A stretch of 64,000 nucleotides of DNA, from positions 186,001 through 250,000 of the forward strand of contig NZ_BJFL01000004.1 in the NCBI RefSeq assembly GCF_005405885.1, given 5' to 3'. The position numbers and the translations under genes were made by a program. This DNA comes from Gandjariella thermophila (GTDB lineage Bacteria; Actinomycetota; Actinomycetes; Mycobacteriales; Pseudonocardiaceae). Below, in pieces: positions 20,116-28,801 of this stretch. Within the stretch, counting starts at the first letter, position 1. Each line of letters starts with the position of its first letter. Under the pieces are notes generated by a model. That model worked only from the letters and a program-made list of their open reading frames with translations. It was not told the DNA's origin and made no database searches.

Positions 20116-21009
20116 GTGGTGCCGGGCCCAGTGCCGGGCGATGTCCACCCGCCGGGCCACCCACACCTGGTCGTGGGCGAGCACGTGGTCCAGGAACCGG
20201 GCCAGTGCGGCAGCCCGACCCGGGCGGCCGACCAGCCGGCAGTGCAGCCCCACGGACATCATCTTCGGTGACATCGCGCCCTCCGCGTAGAGCACGTCGA
20301 AGGCATCCCTGAGATAGCTGAAGAACTGCTCGCCCGAGGAGAAGCCGGGCGCGGTGGCGAACCGCATGTCGTTGGCATCCAGCGTGTAGGGCACCACCAG
20401 GTGCGGCCGGCCGGCCACGCGCACCCAGTAGGGCAGGTCGTCGGCGTAGGAGTCGGCGTCGTAGAGGAAGCCGCCGTGCTCGACCACCAGCCGGCGGGTG
20501 TTCGGGCTGTCCCGGCCGGTGTACCAGCCCAGCGGCGCCGCCCCGGTCAGCTCCCGGATGATCTCCACCGCTTCGGCCAGGTGCCGGCGTTCGGTGTCCT
20601 CGTCGAGGAGCTGGTAGCTGATCCAGCGCAGCCCGTGGCCGGCGATCTCGTGGCCGAGTTCGGTGAACGCGGCCACCGCCTCCGGGTTGCGGCGCAGCGC
20701 CAGCGCCACGCCGAACACGGTGAGCGGCAGGTTCCGTTCCTCGAACAGCCGCAGCACCCGCCACACGCCGGCCCGCGAGCCGTACTCGTACAGCGATTCC
20801 ATGCTCATGTGCCGCATCGGATACGGCTGCGCGCCGGCGATGTCGGAGAGGAATGTCTCGGCGTGCGGGTCGCCGTCCAGCACGCAGTTCTCCGCGCCCT
20901 CCTCGTAGTTGAGCACGAACTGCACGGCGACCCTGGCGTTCCCCGGCCAGTGCGGGTGCGGTGGCCGGCGGCCGTAGCCGGCGAGGTCGCGCGGGTAGGA
21001 CGGGTCCAT
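20101..21009 (-). CDS. puuE: Allantoinase, PuuE polysaccharide-deacetylase type
   Basis: The 302-residue protein has a NodB-like deacetylase fold. It begins with the PuuE-typical YPRDLAGYGRRPPHPHWPGN and contains FVLNYEEGAEN, GHEIAGHGLRW and GWYTGRDSPNTRRL. PuuE enzymes open the hydantoin ring of allantoin to allantoate and are unrelated to amidohydrolase-type AllB. Being the last gene of a purine operon next to an allantoate amidohydrolase strongly supports allantoin as substrate. It starts 3 bp after the allC stop, so translation is coupled. No alternative allantoinase is present in the operon. Confidence 0.92.
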   Translation of the reverse strand: MDPSYPRDLAGYGRRPPHPHWPGNARVAVQFVLNYEEGAENCVLDGDPHAETFLSDIAGAQPYPMRHMSMESLYEYGSRAGVWRVLRLFEERNLPLTVFGVALALRRNPEAVAAFTELGHEIAGHGLRWISYQLLDEDTERRHLAEAVEIIRELTGAAPLGWYTGRDSPNTRRLVVEHGGFLYDADSYADDLPYWVRVAGRPHLVVPYTLDANDMRFATAPGFSSGEQFFSYLRDAFDVLYAEGAMSPKMMSVGLHCRLVGRPGRAAALARFLDHVLAHDQVWVARRVDIARHWARHHPPGG

Positions 21010-21012
21010 CCG

Positions 21013-22275
21013 CTACTCCGGGTCGAGTTCGCCGTCCGCGGCGAGCAGGGCGTGCAGCAGCACGTCCGCTCCGGCGACGAGGTCGTCCGGGTCGGTGCGT
21101 TCCCGCGGGGAGTGGCTGATCCCATCGACGCTCGGCACGAAGATCATGCCGATCGGGCCGAGCCCGGCCATCACCTGGGCGTCGTGCCCGGCGCCGCTGG
21201 GCAGTTCGATCCTGGTCAGGCCGAGCCGGTCGGCGGCGCCGGCGACGCAGCCGGCCAGCCGCGGGTCGGTGCGCACCGCCGGCACCGAAGGTCCGCGGCG
21301 CACCTCGACGCTGACGTGCCGCGTGGCGCCGATCTCGGCGGCCGCCGTGTCCAGCAGGTCGAGCGCGTGCGTGATCCGCTCGTCGTCCAGGTCGCGGAGG
21401 TCGACGCCGAGCAGCGCCTCGCCGGGGACGACGTTGCGCACCCCCGGGGAGACCTGGACGAGCCCGGTGGTGGCCACCCGGACGTGGCCGTCGGTGGCCA
21501 GCCGGCGCACGGCGAGCACCAGGTCGGCGGCGGCGACCGCGGCGTCCTGGCGGGCGACCATCGGGGTGGTGCCGGCGTGGTTGGCCAGGCCGCGCACCAG
21601 GATGTCGGCGTTGGCGCGACCGGTGATCCCGGTGACCACGCCGATCCGGGCCCCTTCGGCGCGCAGCACCGGGCCCTGCTCGACGTGCAGTTCGAGGAAT
21701 CCGGCCACCTCCCCCGGCGGCCACGCGGCGGCCTCGATCCGGCCCGGGTCGCCACCGGCGGCGGCCAGCCGGTCGGCCAGCGGCACCCCCTCGTCGTCCG
21801 GGCGGGCCAGGTCGTCCGAGGTGAGCCGGCCGGCGATGGCCTGCGAGCCGACCATGCCCGGCGTGCCCCGGGCGCCCTCCTCGTTGCTGAACGCGATCAC
21901 CGCGAGGTCGTGCCGGAGCCGCACGCCGTCGCGGCGCAGCGCTTCGGCCACGGCCACCGCGGCGACCACCCCGTACACGCCGTCCAGCCGGCCGGCGTCC
22001 ACCACACTGTCCAGGTGGCTGCCGGTGGCCAGGGTGCCGGCGGCCGGCCCGGTGCCGGGCAGCCGGCCGACGAGGTTGCCGGCCGGGTCGACGGTGACCG
22101 CGAGCCCGGCGTCGGCGAGCCAGCCGGCGACCAGCTCGCGGGCCCGCACGTCCTCCGGCGAGTACGCCAGCCGTGTCACCCCGCCGCCCGGGGTGGCGCC
22201 GACCGCCGCCAACTCGTCCAGCCGGTCCAGCAGCCGCCGGCCGTCCACTCCGGACAGTGTGGGTCGCGCGGTCAC
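21013..22275 (-). CDS. allC: Allantoate amidohydrolase (M20-family Zn amidohydrolase)
   Basis: The 420-residue protein begins at a GTG that overlaps the upstream stop as GTGA. Metal-binding motifs are in TGSHLDSV, DGVYGV, FSNEEGARG, ELHVEQGP and the late GAGHDAQ, in the order seen in AllC and the N-carbamoyl amidohydrolases. It hydrolyses allantoate to ureidoglycine plus CO2 and ammonia. Ureidoimidazoline or beta-ureidopropionate hydrolases look similar, but the allantoinase next door settles the likely substrate. The open frame up to 22335 overlaps the preceding gene and is not used. Confidence 0.88.
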   Translation of the reverse strand: MTARPTLSGVDGRRLLDRLDELAAVGATPGGGVTRLAYSPEDVRARELVAGWLADAGLAVTVDPAGNLVGRLPGTGPAAGTLATGSHLDSVVDAGRLDGVYGVVAAVAVAEALRRDGVRLRHDLAVIAFSNEEGARGTPGMVGSQAIAGRLTSDDLARPDDEGVPLADRLAAAGGDPGRIEAAAWPPGEVAGFLELHVEQGPVLRAEGARIGVVTGITGRANADILVRGLANHAGTTPMVARQDAAVAAADLVLAVRRLATDGHVRVATTGLVQVSPGVRNVVPGEALLGVDLRDLDDERITHALDLLDTAAAEIGATRHVSVEVRRGPSVPAVRTDPRLAGCVAGAADRLGLTRIELPSGAGHDAQVMAGLGPIGMIFVPSVDGISHSPRERTDPDDLVAGADVLLHALLAADGELDPE

Positions 22276-22688
22276 CGGCCCAGCACCTCGCCGACGCGCG
22301 CGTTGGCCGCGAGGAACGCCTGGTATGTACGCCAACCACCGAGGTCGGTGATGTCCACGACCTTGTCGGCCGGGTCGAGGCGGTCCGGCCGCAGCCGCAT
22401 GGCGTTGACCGTCCGCCCGTCGGCCAGCTCGATGGTGCCCAGCTCCAGCTCCGGCGGTTCCTCCGGGAGCAGGCCGTGCAGCAGCAGCTCGTCGGTCATC
22501 TCGTACAGCTCCCCCTCGATCGATCCGCCGCCGGTCCGCACCGGCAGCAGCCCGGGGAAGGCGTCGCGGACCGCGAAGAACCGGTAGTGGGGCGCGGTGC
22601 GGGCCGGGCCGAGCGGGGTGGCGGACGCGATCGTGGCGTGGTCCGGCTGGCCGGACATGGCGGTGCCGTTGAGGAACATCAGTCGCAT
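22272..22688 (-). CDS. Allophanate hydrolase-related protein (AtzF C-terminal-like domain)
   Basis: A 138-residue protein starting MRLMFLNGTAMSGQPDHATI behind GGAGGT. The sequence resembles the small C-terminal domain of allophanate hydrolase (FLNGTAMSG, then GGGSIEGELYEM, and WRTYQAFLAANA), which in AtzF-type enzymes acts on N-carboxyl intermediates. Here it is free-standing without the amidase domain. Its place between xanthine dehydrogenase and allantoate amidohydrolase points to handling of a ureide product such as ureidoglycine, ureidoglycolate or allophanate, but no reaction can be assigned. It overlaps xdh by 10 bp and allC by 4 bp. Confidence 0.75.
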   Translation of the reverse strand: MRLMFLNGTAMSGQPDHATIASATPLGPARTAPHYRFFAVRDAFPGLLPVRTGGGSIEGELYEMTDELLLHGLLPEEPPELELGTIELADGRTVNAMRLRPDRLDPADKVVDITDLGGWRTYQAFLAANARVGEVLGR

Positions 22689-25006
22689 GGGACCTCCGGG
22701 CGGGACGGGACGGGACGGCTGGCGCTGCCCGCTAACGCGATGTCGTCGGGGCGGACCGGGACGCGGGTGAGCGCCCGGCCGGTGGCGGCGCGGATCGCGG
22801 CCACGATGGCCGGGGTGGACGAGATCGTCGGCGGCTCGCCGACGCCGCGCAGCCCGTACGGCGCGTGCGGATCGGCCAGCTCCAGCACGTCCACCACCAT
22901 TGGCGGCATGTCCACAATGGTCGGAATGAGGTAGTCGGTGAACGACGGGTTGCGCACCGTGCCGTCCACCACCTGGATCTCCTCCATCACCGCCAGCCCG
23001 AGGCCCTGCGCGGACCCGCCGTGGATCTGCCCGAGCACCGCCTGCGGGTTGATCGCCCGGCCGACGTCCTGGGCGCAGGCCAGCTCGACCACCTTGACCA
23101 GGCCCAGTTCCACGTCCACGTCCACCACGGCGCGGTGCGCGGCGAACGCGTACTGGGTGTGCGCGTTGCCCTGGCCGGTCAGCGGGTCCAACGGGAAGGT
23201 GGGGCGGTGCCGCCACTCGACGGTGCGCTCGATCACCTCATCGCCGAGCACGTCGGCGATGCTGGCGGCCACCGCGCCGTCCGCGGTGACCAGCTTGCCG
23301 TCCACCAGGCCGACCTCCCGGCCGAGCCGTGTCGCGGCCAGCGCGCACAGCGTGTCCCGCACCCGCTCGCAGGCGGCCTTCACCGCGCCGCCGGTGACGT
23401 AGCTCTGCCGGGACGCCGAACTGGACCCGGCGCTGCCCACGCCGGTGTCCGCGGGAAGCACGGTGACCCTGGCGATGCCGAGTTCGGTGCGGGCGATCTG
23501 CTGCTGCACGGTGACCAGGCCCTGGCCCACCTCGACCGCGGCGGTGTGCACCGAGACGACCGGCTCGCCGCCGAGGACCTCCAGCCGGACCCGGGCGGTG
23601 GAGTAGTCGTCGAACCCCTCGGAGAAGGCCACGTTCTTGATGCCCACCCCGTAGCCGACGCCGCGGACCACGCCGTCGCCGCGGGTGGTGTTGGCAACGC
23701 CGCCGGGCAGATCGCGCGGGTCGGTCGGGTCCGCCGGCGGCGGCAGCGGCTTGTCCCGGACCCGGCGGAGCAGCTCGGCGACCGGGGCGGCGGAGTCGAC
23801 CACCTGCCCGGTGGGCATGGTGGAGCCCTCCCGCATGGCATTGCGGATGCGCAGTTCCACCGGGTCCATGCCGAGTCTCTCCGCGAGCTTGTCCATCTGG
23901 GACTCATAGGCGAAGCACGCCTGCACCGCGCCGAACCCGCGCATCGCGCCGCACGGCGGGTTGTTGGTGTAGACGCCCCAGCAGTCCATCCGCACGTTGG
24001 GCACCTGGTACGGGCCGATGCCCAGGGTGGCGGCGTTGGCCACCACGGCCGGCGTGCTGGACGCGTACGCGCCGCCGTCCAGCACGATCTCCGCGCGGAC
24101 GGAGACCAGCCGGCCGTGGCGGTCCGCGCCGTGCTCGTAGCGCAGCAGCGCGGGGTGCCGGTGCACGTGCCCGAAGAACGACTCCTCCCGGCCGTACACC
24201 ATCTTCACCGGCCGCCGCGTGCGCAGCGCCAGCAGGCACGCGTGCACCTGCATGGACAGGTCCTCACGGGCGCCGAACGCGCCGCCCACCCCGGCCAGGG
24301 TGAGTCGCACCTTCTCCGGGGGCAGCCCGAGCGCGTGCGCCACCTGGGACTGGTCCACGTGCAGCCACTGGGTGGCCACGTGCAGGTCCACGCCGCCGTC
24401 CTCGGCGGGCACGGCCAACCCCGACTCGGGGCCGAGGAACGCCTGGTCCTGCATGCCGACCCGGTACTCCCCGGTGACCACCACCTCGGCGGTGGCCTCG
24501 GGGTCGCCGCGGCGGATGCGCACATGGCGCAGCACGTTCCCGCCCGGGCACTCCGGGTGCAGCACCGGCGCGCCCTCGGCCATGGCCAGCTCGGCATCCA
24601 CCACGGGGTCCAGGACCTGGTAGTCGACCGCGATGCGGTCCAAGGCGCGGCGGGCGGTCTCCGGGTGGTCGGCGGCCACCACCGCCACCGGCTCGCCCTG
24701 GTAGCGGACCACGTCCTCGGCGAGCACCGGCTGGTCGCGGTGGTCCAGGCCGTACCGGTTCTCCCCCGGCACGTCGGCGTGGGTGAGCGCGGCGTACACG
24801 CCGGGAAGGGTCAGCGCGGCCGTGACGTCGATGGACCGGATGCGGGCGTGCGGGTGCGGGCTGCGCAGCGTGGCGCCCCACAGCATGTCGTCGGCGAACA
24901 GGTCCGAGGAGTACGCGAACTCGCCGCGCACCTTGAGCGCGGCGTCCGGGCGCACCGCGGAGTCGCCGACCCGGCCCGCCACGGTCTCCCTCGTCGCCGT
25001 GCTCAT
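22679..25006 (-). CDS. xdhB: Xanthine dehydrogenase, molybdopterin-binding subunit
   Basis: The 775-residue large subunit binds the Mo-pterin cofactor. It has the aldehyde oxidase/xanthine dehydrogenase start GDSAVRPDAALKVRGEFAYS and substrate-channel motifs GGAFGAREDLSM and PCGAMRGFGAVQ. The MCD/Mo-binding parts include VEVGQGL and ASRQSYVTGGAV, and the catalytic glutamate lies in GVGEPPTISS. With the FeS and FAD subunits it oxidises hypoxanthine/xanthine to urate. Its ATG overlaps the deaminase stop (ATGA). The subunits are encoded by separate genes, as in pucD/pucE/pucC-type systems, and the deaminase gene interrupts the set. Confidence 0.93.
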   Translation of the reverse strand: MSTATRETVAGRVGDSAVRPDAALKVRGEFAYSSDLFADDMLWGATLRSPHPHARIRSIDVTAALTLPGVYAALTHADVPGENRYGLDHRDQPVLAEDVVRYQGEPVAVVAADHPETARRALDRIAVDYQVLDPVVDAELAMAEGAPVLHPECPGGNVLRHVRIRRGDPEATAEVVVTGEYRVGMQDQAFLGPESGLAVPAEDGGVDLHVATQWLHVDQSQVAHALGLPPEKVRLTLAGVGGAFGAREDLSMQVHACLLALRTRRPVKMVYGREESFFGHVHRHPALLRYEHGADRHGRLVSVRAEIVLDGGAYASSTPAVVANAATLGIGPYQVPNVRMDCWGVYTNNPPCGAMRGFGAVQACFAYESQMDKLAERLGMDPVELRIRNAMREGSTMPTGQVVDSAAPVAELLRRVRDKPLPPPADPTDPRDLPGGVANTTRGDGVVRGVGYGVGIKNVAFSEGFDDYSTARVRLEVLGGEPVVSVHTAAVEVGQGLVTVQQQIARTELGIARVTVLPADTGVGSAGSSSASRQSYVTGGAVKAACERVRDTLCALAATRLGREVGLVDGKLVTADGAVAASIADVLGDEVIERTVEWRHRPTFPLDPLTGQGNAHTQYAFAAHRAVVDVDVELGLVKVVELACAQDVGRAINPQAVLGQIHGGSAQGLGLAVMEEIQVVDGTVRNPSFTDYLIPTIVDMPPMVVDVLELADPHAPYGLRGVGEPPTISSTPAIVAAIRAATGRALTRVPVRPDDIALAGSASRPVPSRPEVPCD

Positions 25007-26361
25007 GTTGGTACTCCCACCCGCTCGATGATCCGGCGGCTGGCGGAGCGCAGCCCGGCGGCGACCCGGTCCACGTCGGCGGTGCGCAGCTCGCCGCGCT
25101 CGACCACCGGAGTGCCGCCCACCAGCAGCACGTCCAGCGGCGGCAGCGCGCCGAACACCAGGGCGGCCACCGGATCGTCGATGCCGGCGTGGTCCATGCC
25201 GGACAGCCGCCACACCGCGACGTCGGCCCGCTTGCCGGGTTCCAGGGTGCCGAGGTGGTCGGCCCGGCCCAGGCAGGCGGCGCCGCCGGCGGTGGCCAGC
25301 CGCAGCGCGTCCCGGGCGGTCAGCGCGGACGCTCCCCCGGCAAGCCGGGCCAGGTAGGTCGCGGCGCGCAGCTCCACACCCATACCACCGTCCTCATTGG
25401 ACGCCGCGCCGTCGGCGCCGAGGCCGACCGGGACACCGGCCTCGAGCAGCGCGCGCACCGGGGCGATGCCGGAGCCGAGCCGGGCGTTGGACGACGGGCA
25501 GTGCGCCACGCCGGTGCCGGTGTCGCCGAGCCGGCGCACCGCGTCACCGACGTGCACGGCGTGCGCCAGCCACACGTCCGGGCCGAGCCATCCCAGGTCG
25601 GCGGCGTACTGCACCGGGGTGCGGCCGAACTCGGCGAGGCACTGCTTCTCCTCGTCCAGGGTTTCCGCGAGGTGGGTGTGCAGCCGAACGCCGCGGGCGC
25701 GGGCCAGCTCGGCGGTGCGGGCCATCAGCTCCCGGGTGGCGGAGAACGGCGAGCACGGCCCGACCGCCACCTGGACGTGGGCGTCCGGCCCGGTCTCGTG
25801 GAAGCGGTCGATCGCCCGCTCGGTGCCGGCGAGCGCGGCGTCGGTGCCCTCGACGATGTCGTCCGGCGGCAGGCCGCCGCGGGACTCGCCGCGGTCCATC
25901 GACCCGCGCACCGCGTGCAGCCGCAGCCCGATCTCCCGGCCGGCGGCGACCACCGCGGCGAACGGGTCGCCGCCGGCGCGCGGGAACACGTAGTGGTGGT
26001 CTGCCGCGGTGGTGCAGCCGGTGAGCGCCAGGCGGGCCAGGCCGGCCGCGGCCGCGGCGTGCGCGATGTCCTCGTCCAGCCCGGCCCACACCGGGTACAG
26101 CGCGGTCAACCAGCCGAACAGGTCGGCGTCCTGCGCCAGGCCGCGGGTGGCCCACTGGTAGAGGTGGTGGTGGGTGTTCACCAGCCCGGGGGTGACCAGG
26201 CAGCCGGTGGCGTCCACCCGCTGCCCGGGCGGGTCGTCCGGTGCTGGCCCGGCGCCCACCGCCTCGATCACGCCGCCGTCCAGCACCACGTGACCGGTCC
26301 GGTACTCGGTCCCCTCGGCGTCCGCGGTGAACACCGCGCCGCCCGTGATCACCGTTCGCAT
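25003..26361 (-). CDS. 8-oxoguanine deaminase (ATZ/TRZ-type amidohydrolase)
   Basis: The 452-residue product is an amidohydrolase-superfamily Zn enzyme. Metal and catalytic residues lie in NTHHHLYQWATRG, RLHTHLAETLDEE, LAHAVHVGD and LGADGAASNEDG. The NTHHHLYQ form and overall length are typical of 8-oxoguanine deaminases, which convert 8-oxoguanine to urate and so feed directly into the neighbouring uricase. Ordinary guanine deaminase or chlorohydrolase-type activity is the main alternative. It starts inside the end of the FeS subunit gene and overlaps the Mo-subunit start, so it is fully embedded between xdh genes. Confidence 0.8.
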   Translation of the reverse strand: MRTVITGGAVFTADAEGTEYRTGHVVLDGGVIEAVGAGPAPDDPPGQRVDATGCLVTPGLVNTHHHLYQWATRGLAQDADLFGWLTALYPVWAGLDEDIAHAAAAAGLARLALTGCTTAADHHYVFPRAGGDPFAAVVAAGREIGLRLHAVRGSMDRGESRGGLPPDDIVEGTDAALAGTERAIDRFHETGPDAHVQVAVGPCSPFSATRELMARTAELARARGVRLHTHLAETLDEEKQCLAEFGRTPVQYAADLGWLGPDVWLAHAVHVGDAVRRLGDTGTGVAHCPSSNARLGSGIAPVRALLEAGVPVGLGADGAASNEDGGMGVELRAATYLARLAGGASALTARDALRLATAGGAACLGRADHLGTLEPGKRADVAVWRLSGMDHAGIDDPVAALVFGALPPLDVLLVGGTPVVERGELRTADVDRVAAGLRSASRRIIERVGVPT

Positions 26362-26906
26362 TCTGGGTCTCCCGTGTCCCGCGGGGCACCCGCACCCGGT
26401 CGGCCGGCACGATCGGGGCTCCGCCATTCTTGATCACGCCTGCCTCCGCCCCTGGTCGCGGCCAGCCGGACGGCGTCGAGGATGTGCTCGTAACCGGTGC
26501 ACCGGCACAGGTTGCCGGCCAGCGCCTCGCGGATCTCGCCGTCCGAGGGATGGGATACCCGGCTCAGCAGGTCGTGCGTGGCGACCAGCAGGCCGGGCGT
26601 GCAGAACCCGCACTGCACGGCGCCGGCCTCGACGAACGCCTGCTGCACCGGGTGCAGCGCGTCGCCGTCCGCCAGGCCCTCCACGGTGCGCACCGAGCGT
26701 CCCTCGGCCTGCCCGGCGGCGACCAGGCAGGCGCACACCGGCACGCCGTCCAGGTACACCGTGCAGGACCCGCACTCCCCCTGCTCGCAGGCGTTCTTCG
26801 CGCCGGGCAGGCCGAGCCGGTCACGCAGCAGGGAGAGCAGGCTCTCGCCCTCCCAGACGTTGTCCTCGGTCCGCTGCTCGCCGTTGACCTCGACGTTCAC
26901 CCGCAT
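26349..26906 (-). CDS. xdhC: Xanthine dehydrogenase, 2Fe-2S subunit
   Basis: The 185-residue protein carries two 2Fe-2S clusters. The plant-ferredoxin-like cysteines lie in CEQGECGSCTVYLDG plus a following Cys in VCACLVA, and the second set in VQCGFCTPG and NLCRCTGYEHI. It passes electrons from the Mo centre to the FAD subunit. The real family core ends near residue 160; the last 25 residues are basic and low-complexity and overlap the deaminase start by 13 bp, perhaps a neutral extension. The ATG at 26906 overlaps the FAD subunit end. Confidence 0.92.
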   Translation of the reverse strand: MRVNVEVNGEQRTEDNVWEGESLLSLLRDRLGLPGAKNACEQGECGSCTVYLDGVPVCACLVAAGQAEGRSVRTVEGLADGDALHPVQQAFVEAGAVQCGFCTPGLLVATHDLLSRVSHPSDGEIREALAGNLCRCTGYEHILDAVRLAATRGGGRRDQEWRSPDRAGRPGAGAPRDTGDPECER

Positions 26907-27784
26907 GATCCCCTCCCGGTGTGGTCGCGCCACGCCCAGGTCAGCGTCCGCCGGGCCAGCACGGCCAGCGCGTGGCCGCGGTAGGCGGCGGTGCCGCGCA
27001 CGTCGTCGATCGGCCGCGCGGCGGCGGCCACCAGCTCGCCGAACCGTTCGGCCACGCCCTCGGGCAGCGGCCGGCCGCCGGCCCAGTCCAGTTCGGCGGC
27101 AAGGAACTCCTCGGCGTCCCGGGCGCGCAGCGGGGTCGGGCCGGCCGACCCGATCCCGGTACCCACCGTGCCGTTCTCGGGGTGCAGTGCCAGCGCGAAC
27201 GCGCACACCGCGATGACCATCGCGTTGCGCGGGCCGACCTTGGCGAACTGCTGCGGCCCGGTGGCCGGGGGCACGCGCACCGCGACGACCAGTTCGTCCG
27301 GCTCGACGACGCTGCGCTTGGGGCCGAGGAAGAACGCGTCGACCGGTACCCGCCGGCTGCCGCGCACCGAGGCCAGTTCCACGGTGGCGTGGCCGGCCAG
27401 CAGCGGCGGGTGGCCGTCCCCAGCCGGCGACGCGGAGCCGAGGTTGCCGCCCAGTGTGCCGCGGTTGCGGATCTGGGGTGAGCCCACCGTGCGGGCGGCC
27501 ATGGCCAGCCCGGGCAGCCGGCTACCCAGCTCGGTAATGATCCGCGCGTACGGCACCGTGGCGCCGATCCGGATATGCCCGTCCACTTCGGACCATTCGG
27601 CCAGCTCGGTGATCCGCGTGAGGTCGAGCAGCGCGGGCGGGCGGCGGCGGTCGAAGTTCAGCTCGACCATCAGGTCGGTGCCGCCGGCCAGCGGCACCGC
27701 CTCCGGATGCGCCGCCTTGGTCTCCAGCGCCTCGGCGAGGGTGGCCGGGCGCAGGAACTCCATCGTGGACACCGCGGTGTTCAT
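26897..27784 (-). CDS. xdhA: Xanthine dehydrogenase, FAD-binding subunit
   Basis: The 295-residue protein shows the FAD-binding PCMH-type motifs PLAGGTDLMVELN near residue 31 and IRNRGTLGGNLGSASPAGD near residue 105. It accepts electrons from the FeS subunit and reduces NAD. The ATG at 27784 has GGAGG 6 bp upstream; an internal ATG eight codons on (MEFLRPATL) is where many homologs begin. The start region has been copied as a 38-bp tandem repeat just upstream, and its ATG overlaps the stop of a mini-ORF. It is part of the xdh gene set of the purine operon. Confidence 0.9.
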   Translation of the reverse strand: MNTAVSTMEFLRPATLAEALETKAAHPEAVPLAGGTDLMVELNFDRRRPPALLDLTRITELAEWSEVDGHIRIGATVPYARIITELGSRLPGLAMAARTVGSPQIRNRGTLGGNLGSASPAGDGHPPLLAGHATVELASVRGSRRVPVDAFFLGPKRSVVEPDELVVAVRVPPATGPQQFAKVGPRNAMVIAVCAFALALHPENGTVGTGIGSAGPTPLRARDAEEFLAAELDWAGGRPLPEGVAERFGELVAAAARPIDDVRGTAAYRGHALAVLARRTLTWAWRDHTGRGSCG

Positions 27785-27887
27785 GCCGCCTCCGCGGGAA
27801 GAAGTACGTCGGCGGTGTTCATGCCGCCTCCGCGGGAAGAAGTACGTCGGCGGTGTTCATGCCGCCTCCGCGGGAAGAAGTACGTCG
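27774..27887. repeat. Three exact tandem copies of a 38-bp unit at the xdhA start
   Basis: Units are 27774-27811, 27812-27849 and 27850-27887, identical by reading, followed toward 27913 by a decayed partial copy. On the minus strand each unit carries a ribosome binding site GCGGAGG, an ATG and the first codons of the xdhA-like start. The unit length is not a multiple of three, so copies do not extend a protein but create separate short frames. Slippage could change copy number. Confidence 0.95.
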
Positions 27888-27913
27888 GCGCGCAATACGT
27901 CGGCGGTGCTCAT
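27781..27913 (-). other. Chain of three translationally coupled mini-ORFs between uricase and xdhA
   Basis: Reading leftward, an ATG at 27913 opens an 18-codon frame (MSTADVLRADVLLPAEAA) that stops at 27857. An ATG at 27860 opens 13 codons (MNTADVLLPAEAA) stopping at 27819, and an identical 13-codon frame runs from 27822 to 27781. Every stop overlaps the next ATG as ATGA, and the last overlaps the xdhA start at 27784. The first starts 5 bp after the uricase stop. Whether they are translated is unknown; they arise from the tandem repeat and could pass ribosomes to xdhA. Confidence 0.6.
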
Positions 27914-27918
27914 GGCCG

Positions 27919-28791
27919 TCACCACCAGGCCAGCCCGGCCGGCGGGGCGTCCTCACGCAGCACGGTGCCCTCGATCAGCCCGTACGGGCGGTCCGCGGCG
28001 TGGAACACCTCGCCGGGGTTGTCCAGGTCGAACGGGGTGAGGTCGACCAGGAAGTGGTGCCGGTTGGGCAGGCTGAGCCGGATCTCGGCCACCTCCGGCC
28101 GATGCCGCAGCACCCGCTCCCCCATCGCGTACAGGGTCTGCTGCAGGGAGAGGCTGTGCGTGGTGGCGAACGCGTCCAGCAGGTGCCGGACCACCTCGGC
28201 GTGCGATTCGGCCCAGTCGGCGGTGCCCGCGCCGGTGTGCCGCCACCGCGCGTCGACCGCGGTGGCCAGGATGCGGTCCTTGGTCTCCGGCAGCGTGGTG
28301 TACCGGTCCTTGTGGTAGCCCCAGAACTCCGATCCGGTGCTGTTCAGCACCACCAGGTCGGTGATCCCGGATACCACGGTGGTGTGCTCGCCGTCGCAGG
28401 TGACCGTGGCGGTGCGGGTGCCGCTGCCGCGGACGAACGAGTGCGGCGCCGGTTCGTCGCCCACGCTCATGCGCTGCCAGGTGTACCGCTCGATGTGCAC
28501 CCTGGCCCGGTGCACGGCCGGCACGGTGGTCACGAAGTGCCGGGCCAGCCGCACGGCGAACGCCTCGATCTCGCCGACGCCGTCGTGGGCGAACGCGAAC
28601 ACGGTGTTCTTCTGCGAGTCGGTGGGCAGCACGTCGGTGTTGTCGCCGGTGAGGTGGGTACGCGCGAGGTCGCCGGCGAGCGTGGTGGTGACGTTGAGGT
28701 CGATGATCCGGTGCTCCTCGCCGGAGCGGTCCACCCGGACCAGACGGGTCTCCGCCTTGCCGTACTGGTTGTCGCCCAACACGATGGCCAT
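27919..28791 (-). CDS. uox: Urate oxidase (uricase)
   Basis: The 290-residue cofactor-free oxidase has all the family landmarks. DNTDVLPTDSQKNTVFAFA contains the catalytic Thr region, and NSTGSEFWGYHKDRYTTLPE and LPNRHHFLVDLTPF complete the urate site. It converts urate to 5-hydroxyisourate with O2, releasing hydrogen peroxide. The ATG at 28791 follows GAGGGGG. It lies between hiuH, which takes its product, and the xanthine dehydrogenase genes, which make its substrate. The usual peroxisomal targeting signal is naturally absent. Confidence 0.96.
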   Translation of the reverse strand: MAIVLGDNQYGKAETRLVRVDRSGEEHRIIDLNVTTTLAGDLARTHLTGDNTDVLPTDSQKNTVFAFAHDGVGEIEAFAVRLARHFVTTVPAVHRARVHIERYTWQRMSVGDEPAPHSFVRGSGTRTATVTCDGEHTTVVSGITDLVVLNSTGSEFWGYHKDRYTTLPETKDRILATAVDARWRHTGAGTADWAESHAEVVRHLLDAFATTHSLSLQQTLYAMGERVLRHRPEVAEIRLSLPNRHHFLVDLTPFDLDNPGEVFHAADRPYGLIEGTVLREDAPPAGLAWW

Positions 28792-28801
28792 CGGGCCCCC
28801 T

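Noticed and set aside
22272-23216. A longer protein fused upstream of the allophanate hydrolase-like domain
   Set aside because: The upstream part is the out-of-frame shadow of the xanthine dehydrogenase gene; a good ribosome binding site supports the ATG at 22688.
27774-27887. CRISPR array
   Set aside because: The three units are directly adjacent without spacers, so they are a simple tandem repeat.
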